DNA of 13,538 nucleotides from Promethearchaeota archaeon (GTDB lineage: Archaea > Asgardarchaeota > Lokiarchaeia > Sigynarchaeales > SOKP01). The position numbers were made by a program, and so were the translations under genes. The DNA lies in the NCBI GenBank assembly GCA_016839425.1, contig JAEOUI010000312.1, forward strand, positions 1 through 13,538, in the 5' to 3' direction. Each line of letters opens with the position of its first letter. Positions within the stretch are counted from its first letter, which is position 1. Below are positions 6,733 through 13,538 of the stretch, in pieces. The notes under the pieces are model-generated. The model did not search any database. It worked only from the letters and a program-made list of their open reading frames with translations, and was not told the origin of the DNA.

Positions 6733-9700
6733 TTATTTTTCTAAGGGAATCGTAAAAAAGAAGGTTGCTCCCTTGTTTCTTCCTTCTGATTCCGCCCAAA
6801 TCCTACCACCATGTAATTCGATGATCTTTTTCGAAAGATATAATCCTAATCCCGTTCCTTCTATTCCAAGGTCCATCCCTTGACCGTAACGCTCAATTTT
6901 ACCAAATTGAGTAAATAACCTTGGCATTTCTTCTTGCGTGATGCCTACTCCATCGTCTTTTATAGAGACCAATATCTCACTATCTTTTTGATAAGTGGAT
7001 ATCGTAATGGAGCCCTGAGGAGGCGTGTTTTTAATGGCATTTGTGAGTAAATTTAAAATAACATCGTGAATCCTTTCTTTTTCAATGTTGCAAATAGTTT
7101 TAGGGGATAAATGTATTTGAATGGTCTGGTTTCTACTTCTGGCTAAATAATATATTTCTTCAATAGTGTATTTAATTAAAAATGAAATGTCTTCTTGTGA
7201 TTTTTTAAGTTGAACCTTTCCAGACTCGAGCTTGGAGCTTTCAAGTAAGTCAAATACCAAGTTTTCTAAGCGTGTGCATCCTTTTTTAATTTCACTTACT
7301 ATTGATAAAACCGGTGGAACTAATTTATCCTTGTGAAGCGTGAGTAAGAGGTCGGTAAATCCCTTAATTGCGATGAGAGGTGTTTTTAATTCGTGTGATG
7401 TTCTTCTTATTAATTCTGTTTTTAAATTATTAACATCTTTTAGACTTTCTTCTAATTTTTTATGTTCTGAAATGTCTCTTGAAAGCAATAATATTTTTGT
7501 TTCGCCGTTCTTATCAATGTAAGAATTGATTTTTACTTCAAGCCATACAAAGTTACCGTTTTTGTGCTTAAATCTTAAATCAATTGTTAGAACTTGGTCT
7601 TTTTCTAGAATCTTTATGATCCTATTGCCTTTTTTTCTATCGTCAGGGTGAATTAAATTTGAGTCGTTCAAGTTTTTTGGAAATTCTTCTTTAGAATATC
7701 CTAGAATCTTGTGATGAGCGCGCTCATTAAGATATTCTAGTTGAAAATCTTTGTTGACAATCAAAATGAGGTCGTTTGCGTTTTCAGCAATGAGTTTATA
7801 TTTCTCTTCCGATTCTTTTACTAAGAGTTCTGATTTTTTAACTTCAGTAACATCCATTAAAGAAAGAAAATAACCCGTTTCTCCCTCAAATTGAAGAGGT
7901 TTTGAAAAGAGTTCCCAATAGATAATATCTCCATTTTTTTTCAAACTCCTGAAAAAATAATGATTAGTATAATTATCTTGATTTTGTATTCTTTCTTCCA
8001 ACTTGCGTAAGACAAATTCTTTATCGTCTGGATGTACTGTTCTTTCAGTAAATATTCTTGGGTTCCAGTTCCTGATTACTTCGATGTCGTACCCCATTAT
8101 GTCTGCTAATCTTTGATTTACATAAGCGTACTTACCGTTCTTAATTATAATAGTCCCTGTCATGGATTCTTCAGCAATTGTTCGGAACTTTTCTTCGGAT
8201 TCTATTAACTTCTGTTCAGCCAGCTTTTTATCGGTAATGTACTGTATAATGGCTTGAATGACTTTTTTGTCTCCAATTTTAACTATATTGCATTGATATA
8301 ACACCCAATCGGTCTTGTTTATCCCTGTATGGAATTGGATTTCTCGAGGGCCTACGGGTTTACCTTCTAATAATGATTGAAAATCCTCTTGAACGACTTC
8401 TTGGAATTCTTCGGGTAAGGAGGTATATTCAAAAAGACTATTGCCAATTAATTCATTTTTTGGTTCATTGCTAAAATATTCCATGGCTGGATTAATATCA
8501 ACGATCGAACCGTCCATATCAACTAAAATTATTGCGTTTGGAGACGATTCAAATAGATTTCTATATCGTTCTTCTGATTCCTTTAGTTTAACTTCTGCGA
8601 CCTTCCTGTCAGTTATATTTTCTATGAGTATTTGAATTATCCTTTCATCTCCTATCGTAACGATATTACTTCGATATTGCACCCATTTAAGTTGACCATC
8701 TATTGTGTAAAGTTGAATTTCCTTTGGTTCGATTGGTTGTTTTTTAAGGATTCGTTTAAAATCCTTAGCGACTATTTCTCGATAATCTTTCGGAAGCGCT
8801 GGAAAACTAATAAATGGCTTCCCGATAAGGTCCTCTTTTGAGAATCCCGATATTTGCTTTGTTGCAGGATTAGTATCAATAATTATTCCGTTCATATTTA
8901 TTAAAAGTAATGAGTTTGGGGAGGTTTCGAACAAACTCCGATATCTTTCTTCGGACAATTTGAGTTTTTCAGCTGATATAATTCTTTCAATTGCTGTTCC
9001 TATTTCGCGACCAATAGAAAGAAAAAGGTCCCTATCAAAGGTGGAAAATACATGTTTATTTTTGGAAACTATATTTAACGCTCCCAAAACCTTATTTCCT
9101 GAAGTGAGAGGAATGCTTGCTAAGGACAAAAAACCCCAATTTTCGTAAACTTGAGGATTTATACTATGATAATTTTCACTAAATACTGCCTTAGCTTTTA
9201 AAAAGACATGATTGTAAGGTTCTTCGTTAAATTTCCTTTTCTTTGCATATTTTATAAACTCAACAGGAAGATTTTTATGATACATTAATTCTGCGGTTTT
9301 TGTAGCATCGTCAACAATGTATATGCCCCCTCCATCGAAATTCATTGTTTTTAAACAAATGTTAAGTACTAATTCTAAATAAATCTTGAGAGTTTTAGCA
9401 TTATTACCTGCTATGATGATCTGATTTAAAATGGTTAATTTTGTTGATTCTTCTTTGATTTGATTTTCAAATTTTTCTTGGACTGATTTATCATATATTA
9501 AGGTTGCGATGACTTCTTGACCTTCTGAAACGAATTTCACGAGATTAATTTCTACGGGAAAGATTGCACCATTCTTTTTTCTATGGTGTCCTGTAATTAT
9601 GACGCTATTGCCTACGGGTAAACTCTTCCAATATTCTTTCTTATCGATAACTGGAATTTCGCTAATTTCCAAATCGTTAACATTCATTTGGAGCAGTTCC

Positions 9701-10590
9701 TTTTTTGAATATCCCGTGAATTGCATTGTTAATTCATTGACGCTTAGAATTTTCCCATTTAGATCGTGAGTTATGAAAGCAAAAGATCCTTTTTCAACTA
9801 TAGTATAAAGTTGATCCTTTAATTCTTTAATAGTTTTAATTGAATTTCTAATATCCGTAAGGTCCTTGAAAATGGCAAAGCTCCCGTTAAAATTTCCTTC
9901 CAAATCAGTTATGGGTGATGCTGATACTAAGAATGGAATTGGGGTCCCATTTTTATTTTGGAGGATAACTTCGTAGACATTACTCCTTCCTTCCTTGCGA
10001 TATTTAATCTGATTTTCTGTTATTGATTTCGAGTTTTTATATACGACATCAAATATTGGTCTTCCAAGAAGCTCTTCTTTATCGTATCCTAGAATCTTAC
10101 ATATTTGAGGGTTTGCGTAAATCATTAAACCTTCTTTATTGGTCATACCTAATCCCTCGTTCATCGTTTCAACAAGTAAATTAAATTCGTGCTTTACTCG
10201 GGAATTTGTTTTTTGTTCCGAAATATCGTCTAATATAACTTGAACAATGGTCTTATTTTCAATTACGACTAATGAAGCCCACCATCTTAACCAAAGTATA
10301 TTGTCCTTATTTATAAAACACTGAAATTCAATTGGTTCTGCTATTTGTCCTTTTTTAATGTTTAAAAAGGTTTCCTTAATTTTCTTTTTTATACCCTCAT
10401 TTTCCCCTAGTTTGAATACAACTTCTATAGATTTTCCGATGAATTGGTTCTTATTACCATTAAAAAATAATAATTTCTCACATTTTGGGTTGCAGTTAAT
10501 AAAATTTCTTTTTGAATCAAACAGCGCAATTGCAAGTGAAGAATTTTTAAACGAATTCCAATAATTATTATCGTTTTTTATTCCCTTCAA
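6733..10590 (-). CDS. Soluble multi-PAS/GAF sensor histidine kinase
   Basis: A cytosolic sensor kinase that would autophosphorylate on His and pass phosphate to an unseen response regulator. Domains, numbered from the TTG at 10588-10590: PAS 9-125, PAS 134-246, PAS 256-372, GAF 385-541, four PAS at about 546-671, 672-797, 798-926 and 927-1048, HisKA 1050-1125 and HATPase_c 1173-1284. H1066 lies in SHELKTPL. The ATP site shows an N-box (N1184, LLTNAIKNTP), G1 DDGVG (1212-1216) and G2 GTGLGL (1245-1250). All core residues look intact. There is no membrane helix and no receiver domain. The open frame extends to another TTG at 10638, but a TATA box (10614-10626) lies inside that extension and predicts transcription from about 10596, so the start at 10590 on a nearly leaderless mRNA is preferred (1285 residues). 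No regulator gene is adjacent, so it appears to be an orphan. Ligands of the PAS and GAF domains cannot be read. Confidence 0.92.
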   Translation of the reverse strand: MKGIKNDNNYWNSFKNSSLAIALFDSKRNFINCNPKCEKLLFFNGNKNQFIGKSIEVVFKLGENEGIKKKIKETFLNIKKGQIAEPIEFQCFINKDNILWLRWWASLVVIENKTIVQVILDDISEQKTNSRVKHEFNLLVETMNEGLGMTNKEGLMIYANPQICKILGYDKEELLGRPIFDVVYKNSKSITENQIKYRKEGRSNVYEVILQNKNGTPIPFLVSASPITDLEGNFNGSFAIFKDLTDIRNSIKTIKELKDQLYTIVEKGSFAFITHDLNGKILSVNELTMQFTGYSKKELLQMNVNDLEISEIPVIDKKEYWKSLPVGNSVIITGHHRKKNGAIFPVEINLVKFVSEGQEVIATLIYDKSVQEKFENQIKEESTKLTILNQIIIAGNNAKTLKIYLELVLNICLKTMNFDGGGIYIVDDATKTAELMYHKNLPVEFIKYAKKRKFNEEPYNHVFLKAKAVFSENYHSINPQVYENWGFLSLASIPLTSGNKVLGALNIVSKNKHVFSTFDRDLFLSIGREIGTAIERIISAEKLKLSEERYRSLFETSPNSLLLINMNGIIIDTNPATKQISGFSKEDLIGKPFISFPALPKDYREIVAKDFKRILKKQPIEPKEIQLYTIDGQLKWVQYRSNIVTIGDERIIQILIENITDRKVAEVKLKESEERYRNLFESSPNAIILVDMDGSIVDINPAMEYFSNEPKNELIGNSLFEYTSLPEEFQEVVQEDFQSLLEGKPVGPREIQFHTGINKTDWVLYQCNIVKIGDKKVIQAIIQYITDKKLAEQKLIESEEKFRTIAEESMTGTIIIKNGKYAYVNQRLADIMGYDIEVIRNWNPRIFTERTVHPDDKEFVLRKLEERIQNQDNYTNHYFFRSLKKNGDIIYWELFSKPLQFEGETGYFLSLMDVTEVKKSELLVKESEEKYKLIAENANDLILIVNKDFQLEYLNERAHHKILGYSKEEFPKNLNDSNLIHPDDRKKGNRIIKILEKDQVLTIDLRFKHKNGNFVWLEVKINSYIDKNGETKILLLSRDISEHKKLEESLKDVNNLKTELIRRTSHELKTPLIAIKGFTDLLLTLHKDKLVPPVLSIVSEIKKGCTRLENLVFDLLESSKLESGKVQLKKSQEDISFLIKYTIEEIYYLARSRNQTIQIHLSPKTICNIEKERIHDVILNLLTNAIKNTPPQGSITISTYQKDSEILVSIKDDGVGITQEEMPRLFTQFGKIERYGQGMDLGIEGTGLGLYLSKKIIELHGGRIWAESEGRNKGATFFFTIPLEK
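8200..8955 (-). repeat. Tandem duplicated PAS units in the histidine kinase
   Basis: Two consecutive units of exactly 126 codons (8955-8578 and 8577-8200) share SEERYRxLFExSPN, the DxNPA segment, the helix with KDF/EDF, PxEIQ, the W-V-x-Y strand, NIVxIGD and ITDxK. They are clearly homologous to each other beyond general PAS similarity, showing internal duplication. The next PAS (from 8199) starts with the same SEEKFRTIAEES phase but is more divergent. Confidence 0.8.
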
Positions 10591-10613
10591 GACAATTTTA
10601 CCCCAAGCATATG

Positions 10614-10626
10614 TATAAATATAAAA
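10614..10626 (-). promoter_or_regulatory. TATA box of the histidine kinase
   Basis: On the minus strand TTTTATATTTATA lies 24-36 bases before the TTG at 10590 and within the longer frame from 10638. Its place predicts transcription from about 10596 and so decides the start. Confidence 0.5.
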
Positions 10627-10760
10627 GATACATCCCAATAATTTAATTTTGTTTTATGTATTTAAATCTTCAATCATTCTTTTCATAATTACTTCAGAAA
10701 TTAATGAAAATATTGTAATTCGATAGAATTTCTGTGAATTTAAGTATATTTTAACAAAAA

Positions 10761-10791
10761 TTAAAAGATAAAATAAAATCTTGTCTTTTAA
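10761..10791. repeat. 8-bp inverted repeat in divergent promoter region
   Basis: TTAAAAGA (10761-10768) and TCTTTTAA (10784-10791) are perfect inverted copies separated by 15 bases. A shorter nested pair, AAGAT/ATCTT, uses part of the same arms. It could be an operator or a hairpin, but chance is possible at this base composition. Confidence 0.35.
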
Positions 10792-10970
10792 AATAATTGA
10801 TTTTAATACTTCATATAGAATTATTATAAATAAGATTTTAATTTATATAGTCAAGGTTTTACTTTATATATCAATGGAAAGAACTCGAAAATTTTAAAAA
10901 TTATTTTTAGACTCATAATTAATATTATCTTTCAAAATTATCATCATTTATTTTCCATGATACTTTGAAC

Positions 10971-10979
10971 TATATTAAA
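10971..10979 (+). promoter_or_regulatory. TATA box of the longin-like coiled-coil gene
   Basis: TATATTAAA is centred about 27 bases before 11002, two bases from the TTG start at 11004. This predicts a leaderless mRNA and fits the absence of a ribosome site. Confidence 0.55.
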
Positions 10980-11003
10980 CCAAGAATTAAAAAATAATCG
11001 TGT

Positions 11004-12293
11004 TTGCAATTGATTGGAATATTATTAATTGGATTTAACGAGAAGACTGGACCATATGTTGACATTCAATTCCCAAGTCTTCTTTTAGAGGTTGAGGATA
11101 TTGATATTTCATCCTTGAAAGAATTTTACGAAGAGCAAAGAAATCGAATGGAAGGTCCCATATTTCTCATTAAAGAATTCAAACCCGAATTGATTGGTAG
11201 CTTCTTTTATACGGGATATTCTGTTCTCCATTATGTTGGGAGGCCTGGATATGGGATTTTTATTTTCTTTTCTGAAGAAAAAGATATCCCTGAAAAACTC
11301 GAGGGTATGATAAGAAGACTAGCTCACGAGTTATTACCACAAAAAGAAACACCTACATTTACATCATTATTTCACGATTATTACGATTTGATTAAAAAGT
11401 CAGAATTAGGGGAATTCTGGGATGAAATTGGCGAAAAACAACCTATTCAAGAAAACCTGATTTCAGAAACACCCGATACGACAATAGTGGACGATAATTC
11501 CTTCAAGCATATTGAAGACAAGCAAAATTTGAAGGAGATCCTAGAAGCGGAAAAATCGAAGGTTTTTGAACTGACTCTTCACTTAGATCAGTTAAAAAAA
11601 CAGCTTGAAGACCTTGATAATGAGCTTCAAACAAAAATTGAAGAATTAGAAGAAAAAGATAGGGTAATTGAAAAATTAGAAATCGAAAATAATTCTCTTA
11701 AGGAGTCTTCTGAAAATTCCGTGCGTCAAGTTGTAACTATAAAGAATCAAGAACAAGAAATTCGAGAATTAAATAAAAAACTAGAAGAATTTCAAGCTCA
11801 AGTAAATGAGCTTATGAAATTACAAGATATTGTGGAAAAATCAAAGCAACAAGAAGAAGAACTTGATATCAAATCAAAAGAACTCGAAGAATTACAATCG
11901 CAAATTGAAAACCTTCGAAATGAAAATGAAAAATTAAATAAAAGCAGTAAAGATTATGAAATGCTTAGCGTTCAAAACAACCAATTGCAATCGAAATTCG
12001 ATGAAATATCGTTAGAGATTAAAGATATTACTAGTCAAAACGCGCAATTTCTATCTAATAACGCCCAACTAAAGGAAGAAGTTGGATCCTTAAAAGCTGA
12101 AAATAATAATTTCTTGACAACTATTACTGATCTCAAACTAGAATTAAAAAACATAAAAGAAAAAAATGTTGTTGATTCACAAGCGAAAGAAAAAATTGAT
12201 GACGAAATTATCGATTTGAAAAAAGAGATTAAAGTTCTACGGCGCGAACGAGATCATTACAAGCAAAACGTTAAAGAGAAAAATTTATTGTAA
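11004..12293 (+). CDS. Longin-like N-terminal domain fused to a long coiled coil
   Basis: Residues 1-115 alternate strands and helices in the order beta (QLIGILLIGFN), beta (GPYVDIQFP), helix (SLKEFYEEQRNR), beta (PIFLIKEFK), beta (LIGSFFYTGY), beta (GYGIFIFFS), helix (PEKLEGMIRRLAHELL). This is the longin-fold order, and the GFNEKTGPYVDIQFP turn recalls the first strands of DENN/AVL9-type longin domains. After an acidic linker (about 116-170), residues 172-424 are an almost unbroken coiled coil rich in E, K, L, Q and N with heptad-spaced leucines. The 429-residue protein has no membrane segment. The architecture, a small-GTPase-associated fold plus a rod, resembles a tether or scaffold; that role is inference. 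The start is TTG: a stop at 10995-10997 closes the frame upstream, no in-frame ATG or GTG is available, and the TATA box is 27 bases away. A Roadblock gene follows 170 bases later with its own promoter. Confidence 0.75.
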   Translation: MQLIGILLIGFNEKTGPYVDIQFPSLLLEVEDIDISSLKEFYEEQRNRMEGPIFLIKEFKPELIGSFFYTGYSVLHYVGRPGYGIFIFFSEEKDIPEKLEGMIRRLAHELLPQKETPTFTSLFHDYYDLIKKSELGEFWDEIGEKQPIQENLISETPDTTIVDDNSFKHIEDKQNLKEILEAEKSKVFELTLHLDQLKKQLEDLDNELQTKIEELEEKDRVIEKLEIENNSLKESSENSVRQVVTIKNQEQEIRELNKKLEEFQAQVNELMKLQDIVEKSKQQEEELDIKSKELEELQSQIENLRNENEKLNKSSKDYEMLSVQNNQLQSKFDEISLEIKDITSQNAQFLSNNAQLKEEVGSLKAENNNFLTTITDLKLELKNIKEKNVVDSQAKEKIDDEIIDLKKEIKVLRRERDHYKQNVKEKNLL

Positions 12294-12413
12294 TTTCTAT
12301 CTTTTTGTCTATTATTTTTCTCTTAACATATAATATATCCCTAAATATTTACGACTTTTCCTAAAACACTTGTCGCAAAATGTTTTCACATAGATTTTTA
12401 TACATTATCTATC

Positions 12414-12429
12414 TATATTAATATAATTA
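12414..12429 (+). promoter_or_regulatory. TATA box of the Roadblock gene
   Basis: TATATTAATATAATTA is centred about 43 bases before the GTG at 12464, so transcription would begin near 12447 with a leader of about 17 bases and no clear ribosome site. Confidence 0.45.
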
Positions 12430-12463
12430 CTTCAAAAATTTTCTTTAACAAAAAATAAAATAG

Positions 12464-12928
12464 GTGTCTAACATAAGTATCGATACTAAAAGTTTCGATA
12501 ATATCCTTTCCAAGATTATAAAGAGCGAGAGCGGAATTAAAAAGGTCATCTTGGTTGACAGGACGGGCTTAACGATTGCAAGCGTAAGCAAATTCTCGTA
12601 TTTTCCCGCAGATGTAGACGGGATTGGGGCAATAGCAAGTGCCGTTTTTTGTGCCTCTGAGGAACAAGGAAAGAATCTCGAATTAGGCGATCTCGACATC
12701 GTTACATCCGAATTTTCAGGAGGAAAGATCTTTGCTGCAAGTTGTGGTCCGAAAGGCGTCCTATGTTTGATTTCCGATCCAGATATAAATATTGGATTAA
12801 TCAGGCTCATTCTAAAACGCTCTGGAGACGAACTTAGAGAAATACTCGATGAGTTCTTGTCCGAGGTTCCAGAAACCTTGGATAGTGGTCTAGATCTGTC
12901 GGATCTAGACGAGTTAACGCCGGATTAG
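12464..12928 (+). CDS. Roadblock/LC7 domain protein
   Basis: Roadblock/LC7 proteins form dimers that bind or regulate small Ras-like GTPases (MglB in bacteria, Ragulator and dynein light chains in eukaryotes) and are abundant in Asgard archaea. The 154 residues show the fold: helix (FDNILSKIIKSESGI, 11-25), strand (KVILVDRTGLTIAS, 27-40), long helix (DVDGIGAIASAVFCASEEQGKNL, 50-72), strands (DIVTSEFSGGKIFAASC and GVLCLISD), then the final helix (NIGLIRLILKRSGDELREIL, 109-128). An acidic tail (129-154) follows, rich in D, E and L, an addition to the roughly 120-residue core. The start is GTG at 12464, with no in-frame ATG nearby. The stop is TAG, the only TAG terminator among the complete genes here; reading through it would add 12 codons before TAA. 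Base composition is visibly more GC-rich than its neighbours, which may reflect strong expression. No GTPase gene is in view. Confidence 0.9.
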   Translation: MSNISIDTKSFDNILSKIIKSESGIKKVILVDRTGLTIASVSKFSYFPADVDGIGAIASAVFCASEEQGKNLELGDLDIVTSEFSGGKIFAASCGPKGVLCLISDPDINIGLIRLILKRSGDELREILDEFLSEVPETLDSGLDLSDLDELTPD

Positions 12929-12939
12929 ACGAAACTTAA

Positions 12940-12959
12940 TTTTTTTCATTACCTTTTTT
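12940..12959 (+). terminator. T-run terminator after the Roadblock gene
   Basis: T7 (12940-12946) and T6 (12954-12959) runs start 12 bases after the TAG stop, as expected of an archaeal terminator. Confidence 0.5.
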
Positions 12960-13112
12960 ACTAAAAATATCGCGTTAGGTTATATTTTAAATTAATTTAA
13001 CAATTAAAAATAATTACTTAATTTTGTTATAGAATTTTAATCCAAATTGAACTTAACCTGATATTACTATATTATCTTTAAGAACGATGAACTTACTTTC
13101 TGAACCGAAATC

Positions 13113-13119
13113 TTTTATA
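13113..13119 (+). promoter_or_regulatory. TATA box of the RCK-like membrane protein
   Basis: TTTTATA is centred 27-28 bases before the ATG at 13144, which predicts a leaderless transcript starting at the initiation codon. Confidence 0.55.
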
Positions 13120-13143
13120 CTCAAACACTCTATATTATGAATT

Positions 13144-13538
13144 ATGAGCATCATAAGCTTCTTTATAGATATTGAACTCAAACTAAAACAATATAAAGCA
13201 CTATTTTTACTGTTGTTTTTATTTTGGCTTGGTGGATTTACATATTACGCGTTTCATTTTCCTACTAATGGTTTTTGGGCAATCTTCTTATATTCCTTTA
13301 CCGTTCGAAGTCCCCCATATCAAAGCGATTTTACAGGTTTTTACACCCTAGCGTGGCCTATTTTCCTTGAAGTTATTGTTTTTGGATTTATTGCAGGGGA
13401 ATTATTAGAAAAATATAATCCCGTAATTACATCTAAAATAATTGCAAAACACAAGCGAAACCACACACTAATCGTAGGATATAGCCACCTAGCCGAGAGA
13501 GTTATTGAATATTGCATTAATAATAAAAAATCTTTTGC
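13144..13538 (+). CDS. Two-helix membrane protein with RCK/TrkA-N-like Rossmann domain, N-terminal part (runs off right edge)
   Basis: Built like a potassium-channel subunit with a cytosolic RCK domain. The visible 131 residues give a short N-terminal amphipathic helix, TM1 (about 19-39), a pore-like loop (40-67), TM2 (68-88, ending IAGELLEKYNP), a linker, and the first beta-alpha unit of a Rossmann fold (HTLIVGYSHLAERVIEY, 107-123). The TM1-loop-TM2-RCK order is that of MthK-type channels, but the loop reads LYSFTVRSPPYQSDF and lacks the TxGYG selectivity filter. The nucleotide loop GYSHLA also departs from GxGxxG (Ser for the second Gly). It may therefore be a non-K+ channel, a pseudo-channel or a transport regulator. 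The ATG at 13144 is set by an upstream in-frame stop at 13138-13140 and the well-placed TATA box. The remainder lies outside the window. Confidence 0.7.
   Translation, partial: MSIISFFIDIELKLKQYKALFLLLFLFWLGGFTYYAFHFPTNGFWAIFLYSFTVRSPPYQSDFTGFYTLAWPIFLEVIVFGFIAGELLEKYNPVITSKIIAKHKRNHTLIVGYSHLAERVIEYCINNKKSF

Larger units (their letters stand above)
10639..11003. other. AT-rich divergent intergenic region
   Basis: 365 bases, above 80% A+T by eye, lie between the histidine kinase and the longin-like gene. They hold the plus-strand TATA box at 10971, an 8-bp inverted repeat (10761-10791) and several TATA-like stretches (for example 10839-10846 and 10864-10871). No coding frame beyond about 10 codons looks real and no RNA gene is recognised. 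Confidence 0.7.

Noticed and set aside
7340..9148. Several 60-70-codon plus-strand frames inside the histidine kinase
   Set aside because: They lie antisense to well-conserved PAS, GAF and HisKA coding sequence, have no recognisable features, and are expected shadows.
10874..10897. Seven-codon plus-strand frame preceded by TATATATCA
   Set aside because: It is too short, has no ribosome site, and TATA-like stretches are frequent in this AT-rich gap.
12445..12810. 121-codon open frame on the minus strand opposite the Roadblock gene
   Set aside because: The plus-strand frame is a clear Roadblock protein with its own promoter and terminator. The opposite frame has no family features and is a shadow of it.
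12926..12964. Extension of the Roadblock protein through its TAG if TAG were a sense codon
   Set aside because: The added residues come from T-rich terminator sequence and look non-coding, so TAG is taken as a true stop here.
12974..13058. Imperfect inverted repeat AGGTTA...TAACCT in the gap before the RCK-like gene
   Set aside because: The arms match over only about six bases with a spacer of some 70 bases, which is expected by chance.

Overview
The window looks like part of an AT-rich archaeal genome (roughly 30% GC by eye), most likely from an Asgard archaeon (Promethearchaeota, Lokiarchaeia-like). The evidence is archaeal TATA boxes 25-30 bases before starts, several TTG/GTG starts on apparently leaderless mRNAs, T-run terminators, and a gene set that combines archaeal isoprenoid enzymes, a very long soluble multi-PAS histidine kinase, a Roadblock/LC7 protein and a longin-like coiled-coil protein. 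The phylum is an inference; no rRNA or other marker gene is present.

Left part (1-1359): an HMG-CoA synthase (mevalonate pathway) runs leftward off the edge and carries an in-frame TAG at codon 32. A cis-prenyltransferase (polyprenyl diphosphate synthase) diverges from it to the right. The 450-base gap between them holds a 35-codon minus-strand frame with two CxxC knuckles but no normal start codon. It may be a small zinc-ribbon protein or the remnant of one.

Middle part (1498-6730), all on the plus strand: a 596-residue protein of unknown function (beta-rich N-terminus, helical-repeat middle, alpha/beta C-terminus), then a probable two-gene operon. The operon encodes a GCS2-family (glutamate-cysteine-ligase-like) carboxylate-amine ligase with a lysine-rich tail and an amidohydrolase. 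One would form and the other cleave an amide or related bond; the substrates are unknown.

A histidine kinase of about 1285 residues (6733-10590, minus strand) with seven PAS domains and one GAF domain meets the amidohydrolase tail to tail with only 2 bases between stops. No response regulator is visible. A 365-base AT-rich gap follows, carrying divergent promoters.

Right part (11004-13538), plus strand: a longin-like/coiled-coil protein, a Roadblock/LC7 protein, and the start of a two-helix membrane protein with an RCK-like (TrkA-N) Rossmann fold but no recognisable K+ selectivity filter. The longin and Roadblock neighbours are folds that scaffold small GTPases in eukaryotic trafficking complexes. 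Here they are the best candidates for an undescribed GTPase-regulating or tether-like module.
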